Under the pieces are notes generated by a model. It saw only the letters and a list, made by a program, of their open reading frames with translations. It was not told the DNA's origin and searched no databases. A DNA stretch of 64,000 bases from Limnephilus marmoratus (Eukaryota > Arthropoda > Insecta > Trichoptera > Limnephilidae), in contig OU862913.1 in assembly GCA_917880885.1 (NCBI GenBank), positions 30,823,286-30,887,285 of the forward strand. The letters are read 5' to 3'. This document shows, piece by piece, positions 44,440 through 53,503 of the stretch (the stretch's first letter is position 1; every line of letters starts with the position of its first letter). The position numbers were made by a program, and so were the translations under genes.

Positions 44440-45690
44440 CTTCGAGCTTTAGCTATAGGATTGGGGTTGAACAAATTTTTTCGGTTTGGTACGGAAGAGA
44501 ATGACATTATGGGTAGACATTTTGTCATTGATGAGGATTTTCTAGAGTTATTACACAGATCTCATTTAGGAATAGTTAAAATGAAGGGCCTAGCAAAAGC
44601 TTATTTTTGGTGGCCATCACTGAACAATGACATTGAAAAAATGGTTCTAAAATGTGATGATTGCGCGGCTATGAGGCCGGCACCTTCTAAGAGTCATTTG
44701 TCGGTGTGGCCGAACCCTGGGGCAACTTGGAGTAGGGTGCATGTAGACTACTGCGGACCGGTAGCAGGAAAAATGGTTCTTGTAATTTGTGACGCTTTTT
44801 CCAAGTGGATCGACTGCTTAGAGGTCCCAAGGGCGGATTCGTTTAACACGATTAAGGAATTGAGAAGAATTTTCTCTAATTTTGGTAACCCTGATTGCAT
44901 AGTTTCGGATAATGGAACAGCATTTTCTAGTGTAGAGTTTAAAGAATTTCTTAAAGAGAATAACATAGAATTTTTAAATTCACCGGTAAAATTCCCTCAG
45001 TGTAATGGACAAGCTGAAAATTCAGTTAGAACGGTAAAAAATTTTTTAAAAAAAATTATGGTTAGGAATAATTTTCCAGTAAATTATGGAAGTAGATTAT
45101 GTGATTTTTTATCTGATTATCGAAATTCGCCACATTGCACAACGGGATTAGAACCGGCAGTCTTGATGTTTGGTAGGAGACTGAAATCAACTTTCAGTAG
45201 TTTAATTCCTAAAACCACTCAGGAAGATGTGTCAGAACAGAGAAAAATAGCTAACGATAATATAAAAAGGAGTCAAGATAATCAAATAAGGAATTATGGG
45301 GGCGTAAAAATTAGGAATTTACATGTTGGTCAAAAGTGTCTGGTCAAGGACTTCCGTCAGGTGAATAAAGTTGGTTGGGTTAGAGGTATTGTAGAAAGGA
45401 AAGTGGGTAAAAAAGTTTATATCGTTAGGATCTGTGGTACTCCGTTGACTTGGAAGAGGCATATTGATCAGTTAAAGAGTTTATCTGTGAGATGGGAAGA
45501 GGAGAGTGAAGATAATAACCCACCCACCGCGTCTGAGGTCACGAAATGCGCTTCAGACGAGTTGGGGACCTCAGCTTTGTTGAAGGGGCTAACGTGGAGT
45601 TCTCTTGATTTCAGATTACCAGCGGATGATCGAGAGCAAACTACTCAACTAAGACCTTGGGAAGGAAGGCTCCGTTCAAGGCGTTCATAA
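44440..45690 (+). CDS. Gypsy-3 integrase fragment of pol
   Basis: Open without stops to 45690 but with no natural ATG at its 5' side. The integrase N-terminal zinc domain is HRSHLGIVKMKG ... CDDCAAM. The catalytic triad is in HVDYCGP, VSDNGTAFS and NGQAENSVRTV. A C-terminal basic region follows, ending PWEGRLRSRRS. The similarity to the integrase of the tandem array is high (FLKKIMV, GLEPAVLMFGR against GIEPSTLMLGR). How it would be translated without reverse transcriptase upstream is unclear; it may simply be left over. Confidence 0.85.
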   Translation, partial: LRALAIGLGLNKFFRFGTEENDIMGRHFVIDEDFLELLHRSHLGIVKMKGLAKAYFWWPSLNNDIEKMVLKCDDCAAMRPAPSKSHLSVWPNPGATWSRVHVDYCGPVAGKMVLVICDAFSKWIDCLEVPRADSFNTIKELRRIFSNFGNPDCIVSDNGTAFSSVEFKEFLKENNIEFLNSPVKFPQCNGQAENSVRTVKNFLKKIMVRNNFPVNYGSRLCDFLSDYRNSPHCTTGLEPAVLMFGRRLKSTFSSLIPKTTQEDVSEQRKIANDNIKRSQDNQIRNYGGVKIRNLHVGQKCLVKDFRQVNKVGWVRGIVERKVGKKVYIVRICGTPLTWKRHIDQLKSLSVRWEEESEDNNPPTASEVTKCASDELGTSALLKGLTWSSLDFRLPADDREQTTQLRPWEGRLRSRRS

Positions 45691-45888
45691 AAGTCCCTCC
45701 CAGAGAAACAGAAATATTTAAGTTGAAATATTTAAAATCATGACTATGTTTGGTTGAATTTAGAGTATAAAATCATGTATAAATGAAATATTTAAAATCC
45801 TATTTTTTTTGTCAAATTGTATAACTTCTTTGAAAAGAACATGTCTTGTATTTATTGTAGCCAGGGCTTGAGGTTAGGTGGGGGAGGG

Positions 45889-46168
45889 TGTGATGTAGAG
45901 TAATTAAGTATTTCATATGGAAAGAATACGATAGATGGCGGTAAGCATGTAGCTTGCACCATAGCTCGCCAGATGGCATTGGCGTACAAGAAGCAGTCTC
46001 AGAGATATACTTTGCGAGCTCCCGTGGCAAGGCTCCAGAGATTTACCTACCCCCGAATAGTAAACAGACGTAGCTAACCAGCTAGGTTATTCCAGTAATT
46101 AAACACTTTTATATTCAAAGAACCTTATTTAATAATTACTATCTGCCGAGGAAAGGGCAGACATAAAA
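45889..46168 (+). repeat. Gypsy-3 3' LTR (280 bp)
   Basis: Same length as the 5' LTR and nearly identical. It is preceded by the purine-rich tract GGTGGGGGAGGG and followed by TTAAT, the duplicated target. Confidence 0.92.
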
Positions 46169-46466
46169 TTAATCAACACTCTGAAGTTCGTAGATATTAG
46201 TTCAACATATGAGCTGTAGATATTCGTCAAACCTACGGGCTGTAGATATTAGTATCTGGAGTCTTTGACGTCTACTTGTGCTCGCGAGTAACTATGGTAA
46301 CCAAGATGGCGCGGTCATACTCGAACGTCAAAAGTAGACGGGCTATCAACTTTTGTTGGTCAACAAAAAACTTGTTCAACTTTGTTGAAAGAAGGTTCAC
46401 ACCTGTCAATATGCTTTCGAGTGTCGAGTTGATCAACTAAAATTGAACCGTGGGAACCGGCTATTA

Positions 46467-46640
46467 GCCGCAGTGTGGCCCCACCATTGGCAATATTGGC
46501 ATTATACGATCATTATTTTTATTTCACAGATAGTTGCCATTAGAGAAGAAATAATATTTTGGAATTTTAAGAACTACAATCGTCGAACAATGGCAACACC
46601 TTGAACATAACAATAGACCAATAGATCACAGCAGGGGGGT
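46467..46640 (+). repeat. Dispersed repeat, copy 2 (right part)
   Basis: GCCGCAGTGTGGCCCCACC, CGATCATTATTTTTATTTCA and GTTGCCATTAGAGAAGAAAT follow in the same order as in copy 1. This completes the repeat interrupted at 40875 by the Harbinger relic. Confidence 0.65.
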
Positions 46641-47519
46641 ATAACTCCGATCCAAATTTTCAACCAAGACCGAAGATAGATAATATCTATGACTGTGTGA
46701 CGTCATCTTTGCGCAATCTCTCTCCACCAATGGGAAATTGGATGCCAATGGGAAAACTTTGAATTTAAGCTTTTGACAGCTGGGTGAAATAATATATCCG
46801 GATTGCTCTCAACGGTTTATTTCAATGCGACGCGAATTCAAAATTTGCTTCCTAAACAAGTGAAATAGAATTGAATACGTTTATTATCCAATTTTGAGAA
46901 CTCGTGCATATGTTTGTGGCTACTAGTATCGCAAAACGTCTCATTTCGCGATATGATTATGCTCGTGAAAACCATTATAACCTGCAAACAAAAAGGTACA
47001 AACATTTCTGCATTTATCTTGTTTTGTTTTTATCTGTCGGTCTGTCTTGATGTATCTCATAAGATGTTTTCTTTAATATTTTCAGCTCGAAACACTAAAT
47101 CCTATCCTTACAGCTGACAGGCCGGTGGAGATTACTGGTGTCATTCCCCTAGAGAAGAGAGCACGTTCCACGAACGACGGCCTGCGCCTACTGATCTCTG
47201 GGTTTGTTTGCATTTTACCTTATTATAATAATACATATAAAAGCATTAATTTAGCACCTTAATAATGACATATGATTGTTGTAGGTATGTGGGACAGTAA
47301 CGTTGTGGTGTCATGTCAGGAGATGGGGCTGACGTGTGCCACCACTCTCTTTCACCGCTGTTCTTGAGCGAACATAAGAAGGAGGAAGAGTACTCCATGG
47401 CCTGGACCAGGATGCAGCAGGACCAATATATTCTCAGTACGCTTAGCTTTTCTAAATTTGTTCTATTTTTATTGTTAAAGAGAGTACGAACACATTGTGC
47501 AATATAGTTGTGAACTTGG
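46641..47519. other. Unassigned region with two exon-like patches
   Basis: TTTAATATTTTCAG at 47074-47087 precedes an open patch reading PVEITGVIPLEKRARSTNDG (about 47118-47180). A second open patch at 47313-47445 reads HKKEEEYSMAWTRMQQDQYI. They look more protein-like than their surroundings, but the splice phases I could test do not join them, and I do not recognise either. They may be gene fragments carried in a repeat. Confidence 0.3.
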
Positions 47520-49050
47520 AGCAGGTGGATGAGTTTGTATATCGTGGGAAGTATGTGTATGAGAGACGGGAAGGCTGATAGAGATATTGAAAGAAGGGTA
47601 AATGTAGGTAATTCTATTAATGGAGGACTGAATGCGGGAGGAATGCAGATCCGGGCACAGTTTGGAAATTTAATAAAAAGGCACTTTCTAGATGAGAAAA
47701 GTATGGAAAAGCTGAATAAAACAAAAATTAAGGCGCGCTCGGCAAAATTGAGGGAGATACAACCGTTCAAAGTATTTAAAATTTCATTTTACAAACTGAT
47801 ATTGACAGTTCGCCCGCGTCCGCCCGCCATTTTTTTTATAACCTAATACGCTAAACATGGTTTGTGATACAAAAAAAGTGCCCCTTTATAGCGCCTGCTC
47901 ACGTCAAGGCAAGAAAAACATCCCAGTTTTCAAGTGGTTTAGCGGCTACGCCAGGTTTGTGTAACATGGTTTGTGATTCTGGCGTACTATCAATTCTGTA
48001 TTAGGTCTGGGATCCAACATACCTAAGCGGTGAAAACATGGCGAACGAACAACGAACTGTCAATATCAGTTCGCCAAGTGATTTTTTAAATACTTTGAAC
48101 GGTTGTATCTCCCTCAATTTTGCCGAGCGCGCCTTAATTTATTTTTTATTCATCATCTCCATACTTTTCTCATCTAGAAAGTGCCTTTTTATTAAATTTC
48201 CAAACTGTGCCCGGATCTGCATTTCACCCCTGAATGCTGTTGGCGCTAACAAAAAACTGTGTAAAGAAGTGAAACTAGCAGTCCACAACGGAATGCTGGT
48301 ACCTACCCTTATGTATGGCAGTGAGGCATGGAACTGGCAGAGGAAAGTGGACTGAATGCTGTAGAAATGACACCCCTGAGGATGTGTGGTAAAACTACGT
48401 ATGATACTGTATATTTTCTGCCTGTACAGAGTACAAAAAATATAATATGTACATTTTATATGCAGCAAAGCGTTCATCGGTCAAATCGTTGTACGTATAG
48501 GTAGTTTCATATCAATGATCGATGATCGATGAACCGGTGGATGCAAGTTTTATCCATAAGTTGTTATAATGGATTGTCTACTTTGTAGTTGGAATTAGAT
48601 TGCAGAAATATAAGTTTGTGCAGAGTACCTTTGAGGTATTTTTTTACAAAAAATGGCGCTATACAAATCATCCAAATATTATTATTTATGATCAAGCAAT
48701 GCAATGCAAGGCTGATTATAATGAGTAAGATTGAAAGGGACCCTCAGATGGTTTGGGCATGTAGAGCGAATGAACGAAGCGTGGGGTGTAAGTAGAATAT
48801 ATGACGCAGATGTGAGTGGTAGATGAAGTCAGGGACGCCAGAGGAAAACCTGACACGATCAAGGGAATCCGATACTTGCATCGGGCCACGTCAAGAGTCA
48901 GAAATAGTATGTATGAGTCGATGTGTGAGTGTGAATGAGGCAAAGAGTGTGTGCCAAGACCCAGTTGTTTGACGGTCCGTCCTATCGGCCTACCCCTGCG
49001 GGGAAACGGCGTGATTTTTAGTTAGTTTTTCTTGTATTTCCTGTTTTTAA
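47520..49050 (+). pseudogene. LINE ORF2 C-terminal relic interrupted by foldback element 2
   Basis: Before the insertion: EQVDEFVYRGKY and DGKADRDIERRVNVGNSING. After it: LCKEVKLAVHNGMLVPTLMY then GSEAW. Further on, in other frames, GHVERMNEAWGVSR near 48755 and a 3' end with CCTACCCCTGCGGGGAAACG. This is the C-terminal half of reverse transcriptase from an RTE/CR1-like LINE. It is broken by stops as well as by the insertion. Confidence 0.75.
47636..48229. mobile_element. Foldback element 2 with 8-bp target duplication
   Basis: It starts GGGAGGAATGCAGATCCGGG and ends CCCGGATCTGCATTTCACCC. The inverted arms are about 190 bp (47636-47830 and 48040-48229). CTGAATGC lies on both sides (47628-47635, 48230-48237), and LINE coding sense continues across it, so the boundaries are firm. 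The core 47854-47987 is the reverse complement of the core of foldback element 1. Confidence 0.85.
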
Positions 49051-49589
49051 TAAAATACTAAAACGTTTAATTGAGTTTTTCATTTTTCTGTTGAAACCAG
49101 AGAAATGTCAAAGTCGATACTATCGTAGGAAAGCTAAATCTTATTTGAAATTGTTCTTCCCCTTTTGAAGGGATTGAAATTTCAAGTAATTTTAGGTTAT
49201 TTTTACGACAGTTGGTTTCTTCATAGGGCAACGGGTTTCAATCTGACAAAGCTCTGTCCGGAGAAAATGAGCAGTAAAGAAAAGTAAGCTCATTTTCTCA
49301 AGGCAGCGATTGTCAGATCCAGCTCTGTTCCCTGGGGAATATTTTGACATTTAGTTTTATTTTTAAAATAGTATTTTAGGCTAATAAATTGGGTAGGTAC
49401 TGAAAGATAATTATATTGTCTATGGTCGAGCCTTTTATTTTGTTTCCTCTATCCCCTTGTCTATGGTATGTGTGACGACATCGTTGCGCACATCGAATAA
49501 AAAGTCGTCAAATATAGGTATGTATATGGTCAAATAGCGTTGACACTTGGTCCATAGTAAAACCACGAAGTTATCAATCTAATGACTGG
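49051..49589. other. AT-rich region with a fragment of the 80-bp repeat
   Basis: CGAGCCTTTTATTTTG and CTATCCCCTTGTCTATGG at 49428-49467 resemble the direct repeats at 16329 and 16900. Otherwise nothing is recognised. Confidence 0.35.
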
Positions 49590-49785
49590 TTTATTTATGG
49601 ATCACAGTCATGAAAGCATCTGTCACCTGTCACTGTCATTTGCGAGATTCAGATGTTCGGTCGTTATCTAATCGAAGTTTTTGTTATTTTTGCAATTCTG
49701 ACAAATTTTATGCCTGATCCAAAGGTCTAGCTGACACAACCCTTTCTCTATGCAAATTAATAAAGGTATTTTACAATATGAAATT
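49590..49785 (+). repeat. Dispersed repeat, copy 3 (3' part only)
   Basis: GGATCACAGTCATGAAAGCA, TTCGGTCGTTATCTAATCGA and GCCTGATCCAAAGGTCTAGC match 1335-1514 in order, ending AATTAATAAAGGTATTTTAC. Confidence 0.65.
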
Positions 49786-50359
49786 AACAAACACAGATAT
49801 TCTGTGTCTGTAGTTTATGGTCAGATCGAAAACCATTCACATTTTTTTGTTGGTACGTGCCAATTGATTTGAGATTTATTGTATTTCTTATGTTCTCTAT
49901 TTTATGCAGGTGCTTGCAGGTTTTTACAGGTGCAATGCCGCCTCGTAGAGCCTCACGAATGGGCTTTTCTTTTGCCCTGTTTAATTTATCTTTGTCTTAC
50001 TAACCTATTTTTTTGCATTTTGTTTTTCCTGTTAAGCACTTGCATACTGCTTACTAAGAACGTATGCAAGGACACTGAAGGTCTAGATTAGTTCAAAATA
50101 AATAAATGTATCTTCATTTAACAAAAAAAATAGAATCTTGCGAGAGCCTTGAAGGAGTAACCATCTGTTACTTATACCAGGGCGGGTAAGAGGTGGATAA
50201 CCTCCACTGATGACGATTTGGCCAACCGTTTTCAGTTGTCTTTTCTCAATGTTTCAGTCATTATTACATCATTTTTTCCAAATATTTATTACATTTACAT
50301 ATCATTGTTTTTAAAGAATAGATTAAACTAACAGTCCGTAACCCTTCCACGGTCTTGCC
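49786..50359. other. Upstream region of zinc-finger gene 2
   Basis: No conserved coding sequence seen. AGGTGCTTGCAGGTTTTTACAG near 49910 contains splice-like AG|GT words but no supported exon. The promoter is not identifiable. Confidence 0.3.
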
Positions 50360-50513
50360 ATGGATCTACTAAGCCCAGAGAGTGTTTCCATCAAGATGGA
50401 ACCAGGGCCCCAGGAAGAAGGTGAAGATGAAATGTCGTATTCGGATATGGATGCTGACCTCCCCGATGTAAAGAAGGAATGTCTACAGTATGCGGAGAGT
50501 ACTCAAAAAGCCA
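50360..50513 (+). CDS. Zinc-finger gene 2, coding exon 1 (psi-K-x-E module A)
   Basis: Starts at GCCATGG and encodes MDLLSPESVSIKMEPGPQEE ... DLPDVKKECLQYAES, ending at CCA|GTAAGT. Its length (154 nt), phase (1) and wording match exon 1 of gene 1 (MDLFNPENVSIKLEP). IKME and VKKE are psi-K-x-E SUMO-type motifs. The acidic EEGEDEM and DMDADLPD runs give it a strongly negative character. Confidence 0.83.
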
Positions 50514-50742
50514 GTAAGTTGCATTATTGCAGTGTTAAAAGTGTGGAATGCAAAATTTTGATTTGCAGAAAACTTGTCCGTTTTAAATTATTGCTCAGGC
50601 AGGACATAATATATTAGTCCATGAAGTCCTTTCTTGCCGTACTTTGGTATTTAACTTGAAACGTATATTTACGGAAATCTACCAAACTACAGCAAATTTT
50701 AAACGTACCGTATTTGGGAGGTAAATAAGTTACATTATTATG

Positions 50743-51836
50743 CAGTGGCGGCTCGAGCACAATTTCGATGGTGGGGACAGATATTTTTTATGGGTAGATA
50801 TAAATAAATATACTTACATGATAATTTATCTCAGTATAATTGAGAACATTCAAAATACCTACTCTTTTATATTCATGTACCTGCACGAGTAGGTATATTT
50901 TTTATGTTTTCAATTCTAATGTCTAAAGTCTAAAGTAAATAATTCATTAATTTTTTGAATAAATATATATTTTTCTCACAAAAATATTATTGGATAAGTT
51001 ACGCACCTTACCAGAAATACCAAATAGGTACATATATGAATATAAAGCTTAATAAAAAATTACAAATATAATTCAACCAACTTAGGTTTAGAGCGCCTTT
51101 GAGGTAAATTTTCCACCAGAACGGCGCTTTAGAAATAATCCGACCTATATTATTATTTTAATAAGGCGAATACAGGCGAACCCTAGTGGGGTTAATAATT
51201 ACATGCTAAAAATATATGTACATATAAATTGTGAAGAAGAAGAAGAAGAAGCAATAAATAAAATAACAAAATACGTACAAAAATAATACCACTAACGCGA
51301 ATCCCGGTCCGTGCATAGCTCACATCTTTCAATTTGAACGAAAACAAACGCCCAATTATCCACGAGGGGATCCTACAGTTTATCCCCACGAGAAAGATAC
51401 TATGACTCAAATGCGCATGCGCGAATTCTCGAGATCCCAAGAAACGTATTCAGTACGAATAAAAGATATAAATTTCAAGGAAAAAATCCCGTGATGTCCC
51501 CCTGGTGCGCAGAACGGTTTGCGCAGTGCGCATGGCGGGTGGCAACTGCTAGGTTCGAGCCAGAATCGCGAGTCGCGATCGTCGAAATCGCGTAGTTAGT
51601 ACGCAACAAGGAAGTGAGCGGAGCGGTCGCATGTTCGTCCGAAGAAACTTTTTCATTTTCGAGCTTAAAAATGTTCTGAATTGAAATTATAGATTATGTT
51701 TCTGCAAATGTTAATAATTACTTTTATGTTAAGAATTAATGTTTGTGAACATAAAGCATCGAAAAAATTCTCAATAGGTTTCTGAAATATGAAGTGGGGT
51801 CTGTCCCCACCGTCCCCTTGAGAAGAACCGCCACTG
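50743..51836. mobile_element. Non-autonomous hAT element (copy 4) in intron 1 of gene 2
   Basis: Perfect 8-bp target duplication TTATTATG (50735-50742, 51837-51844). The termini are CAGTGGCGGCTCGAGC and, inverted, CAGTGGCGGTTCTTCTC, followed inside by GGTGGGGACAGA on both sides. It has a different interior from the CAGTGGCGTAGC family: no finger remnants and no transposase are recognised. A GC-richer patch with AATGCGCATGCGCG lies near 51410 and a second one at 51500-51640. Confidence 0.88.
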
Positions 51837-52283
51837 TTATTATGCCTTAAAAACACATATAATATTTCTTCAAATTTACTTTGTGGCACCGTTTTATTAA
51901 TGAAATAATTAAAAACCATTACCACGATAATCTTATGCGTTAAAAACACTAATATTGATAAAAATATAATTTCCCTGGCTACACAAAACGTCGTATAGAA
52001 TGCGCTCAAGAATAAAAAAAATTCTATCCTTCTTTTTTTTTCCTTCTTGAATTATCGTTCCCGAAGCGGACATCTTGCATCCTTCATTTTTCTTAAATTA
52101 ACCTTAAAAGCCTTTTTACCAATTACTCTCTTTTACAAGTTTAATCAACGGTATCTTTATTGATTATATTTTTTAAAATAAGAAAGTACTGTCTTGGTGA
52201 GGATCGACTATATGTAATTTCAAATGTAACATGCTCTTCGTCTGGGCGTATCTATGTACGTATTGTTGTTTGTTTTTTTTTAG

Positions 52284-52436
52284 GTAGCTTTAAAGTGGAG
52301 ACTGTTAGCTCCGAGGTAGAACCAGGACCCCCAGGTGAAGATGAAGATGGAATTCTTTATATGGAAATTGACATAGAGTTGCCGGATGTTAAAAGGGAAT
52401 GCCTAAAACACTCTCAAATATTCGCCCAGGAAACAG
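52284..52436 (+). CDS. Zinc-finger gene 2, coding exon 2 (psi-K-x-E module B)
   Basis: Bounded by TTTTTTTTAG|GTAGC and AAACAG|GTAAAT, 153 nt, phase 1 at both ends, exactly as exon 2 of gene 1. It reads SFKVETVSSEVEPGPPGEDE ... DIELPDVKRECLKHSQ. The IKAE motif of gene 1 is replaced by SEVE, so this paralogue has lost the first psi-K-x-E site of the module but keeps VKRE. Confidence 0.8.
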
Positions 52437-52514
52437 GTAAATAACGATTCGTGCTTTCTATTTTTAATTTTTTATTATTGACAGTTTTTTCACTTGTATC
52501 GTGTTATTTTTCAG

Positions 52515-53503
52515 ACTCATTGACGGATCTGCCTCATAGTGGAGAAAAACCTTTTTCATGTTCCGACTGCAGTTATTCATGTTATCACAAGAATAGTTTC
52601 ACGAGACACGTGCTTACTCACGGTGGAGGAAACCCTTTTTCATGTTCTGACTGCAGTTACACTTGTACGCGAAGGGGACATTTGGCGAAACACATGCTGA
52701 CTCACAGTGGAGAAAAACCTTTTTCGTGTTCCGACTGCAGTTATTCATGTTCTTACAAAAGTAGTTTGACAAGACACATGTTTACTCACGGTGGAGAAAA
52801 ATCTTTTTCATGTTCCGACTGCAGTTATACTTATACCCGAAAGGAACATTTGACAAAACACATGCTGACTCACAGTGGAGAAAAACCTTTTTCCTGTTCC
52901 GACTGCAGTTATTCATTTTCTTACAAGAGTAGTTTAACAAGACACATGCTAACTCACGGTGGAGGAAAACCTTTTTCATGTTCTGACTGCAGTTATACTT
53001 GTGCCCGAAGGGGATATTTGACGAAACACATGCTGACTCACAGTGGAGAAAAACCTTTTTCGTGTTCCGACTGCAGTTATTTATGTTCTTACAAGAGTAG
53101 TTTGACAAGACACATGCTAACTCACGGTGGAGGAAAACCTTTTTCATGTTCTGACTGCAGTTATACTTGTGCCCGAAGGGGATATTTGACGAAACACATG
53201 CTGACTCACAGTGGAGAAAAACATTTTTCGTGTTCCGACTGCAGTTATTCATGTACCCAAAGGGCATATTTGACGAAACACATGCTGACTCACAGTGGAG
53301 AAAAACCTTTTTCGTGTTCCGACTGCAGTTATTCATGTTCTTACAAGAGTAGTTTGACAAGACACATACTGACTCACAGTGGAGAAAAACCTTTTTCATG
53401 TTCCGACTGCAGTTATTCATGTACCCAAAGGGTATATTTGACGAAACACATGCTGACTCACAGTGGAGAAAAACCTTTTTCGTGTTCCGACTGCAGTTTT
53501 TAA
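52515..53503 (+). CDS. Zinc-finger gene 2, coding exon 3 (11 C2H2 fingers plus a stub)
   Basis: The acceptor TTATTTTTCAG|ACTC gives DSLTDLPHSGEKPFSC. Eleven complete fingers follow, largely alternating two types: A (SYKSSLTRH, contacts -1/2/3/6 = Y,S,S,R) and B (TCARRGYLTKH, contacts R,G,Y,K). The B fingers numbered 6 and 8 are identical. Fingers 4 and 5 lose the non-ligand Cys in the loop (TYTRKE, SFSYKS), but all zinc ligands are present. Linkers are H-S-G-E-K-P-F or H-G-G-G-K-P-F. The frame ends at TAA (53501-53503) in finger 12, where the consensus codon is TCA. It is a nuclear DNA-binding protein by family; the target is unknown. Confidence 0.9.

Larger units (their letters stand above)
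41812..46168 (+). mobile_element. Gypsy-3: recent Ty3/gypsy element lacking reverse transcriptase
   Basis: It has two 280-bp LTRs (41812-42091 and 45889-46168) that differ at only two positions in my reading, and a TTAAT target duplication (41807-41811, 46169-46173). The primer-binding site TGGCGCAGCCG begins at 42094, as in the tandem gypsy array. It carries gag plus protease, then a 0.5-kb non-coding filler where reverse transcriptase and RNase H should be, then integrase. It moved recently despite lacking its own polymerase. Confidence 0.92.
40879..46463 (+). mobile_element. PIF/Harbinger-type element with TTA target duplication, split by gypsy-3
   Basis: TTA flanks both ends (40876-40878, 46464-46466). 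The uninterrupted repeat at 608-640 reads GTTGGAAGTTTGCCGCAGTG, showing what the empty site looked like. The ends are imperfect inverted repeats (AGGCGCGTTC ... GTTGATC at the left; GATCAAC ... GAACCGGCTA at the right). A transposase fragment lies at 41100-41245. Arrays of CTGTAGATATTAGT lie in opposite orientations toward the two ends. Without gypsy-3 it would be about 1.2 kb. Confidence 0.68.
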
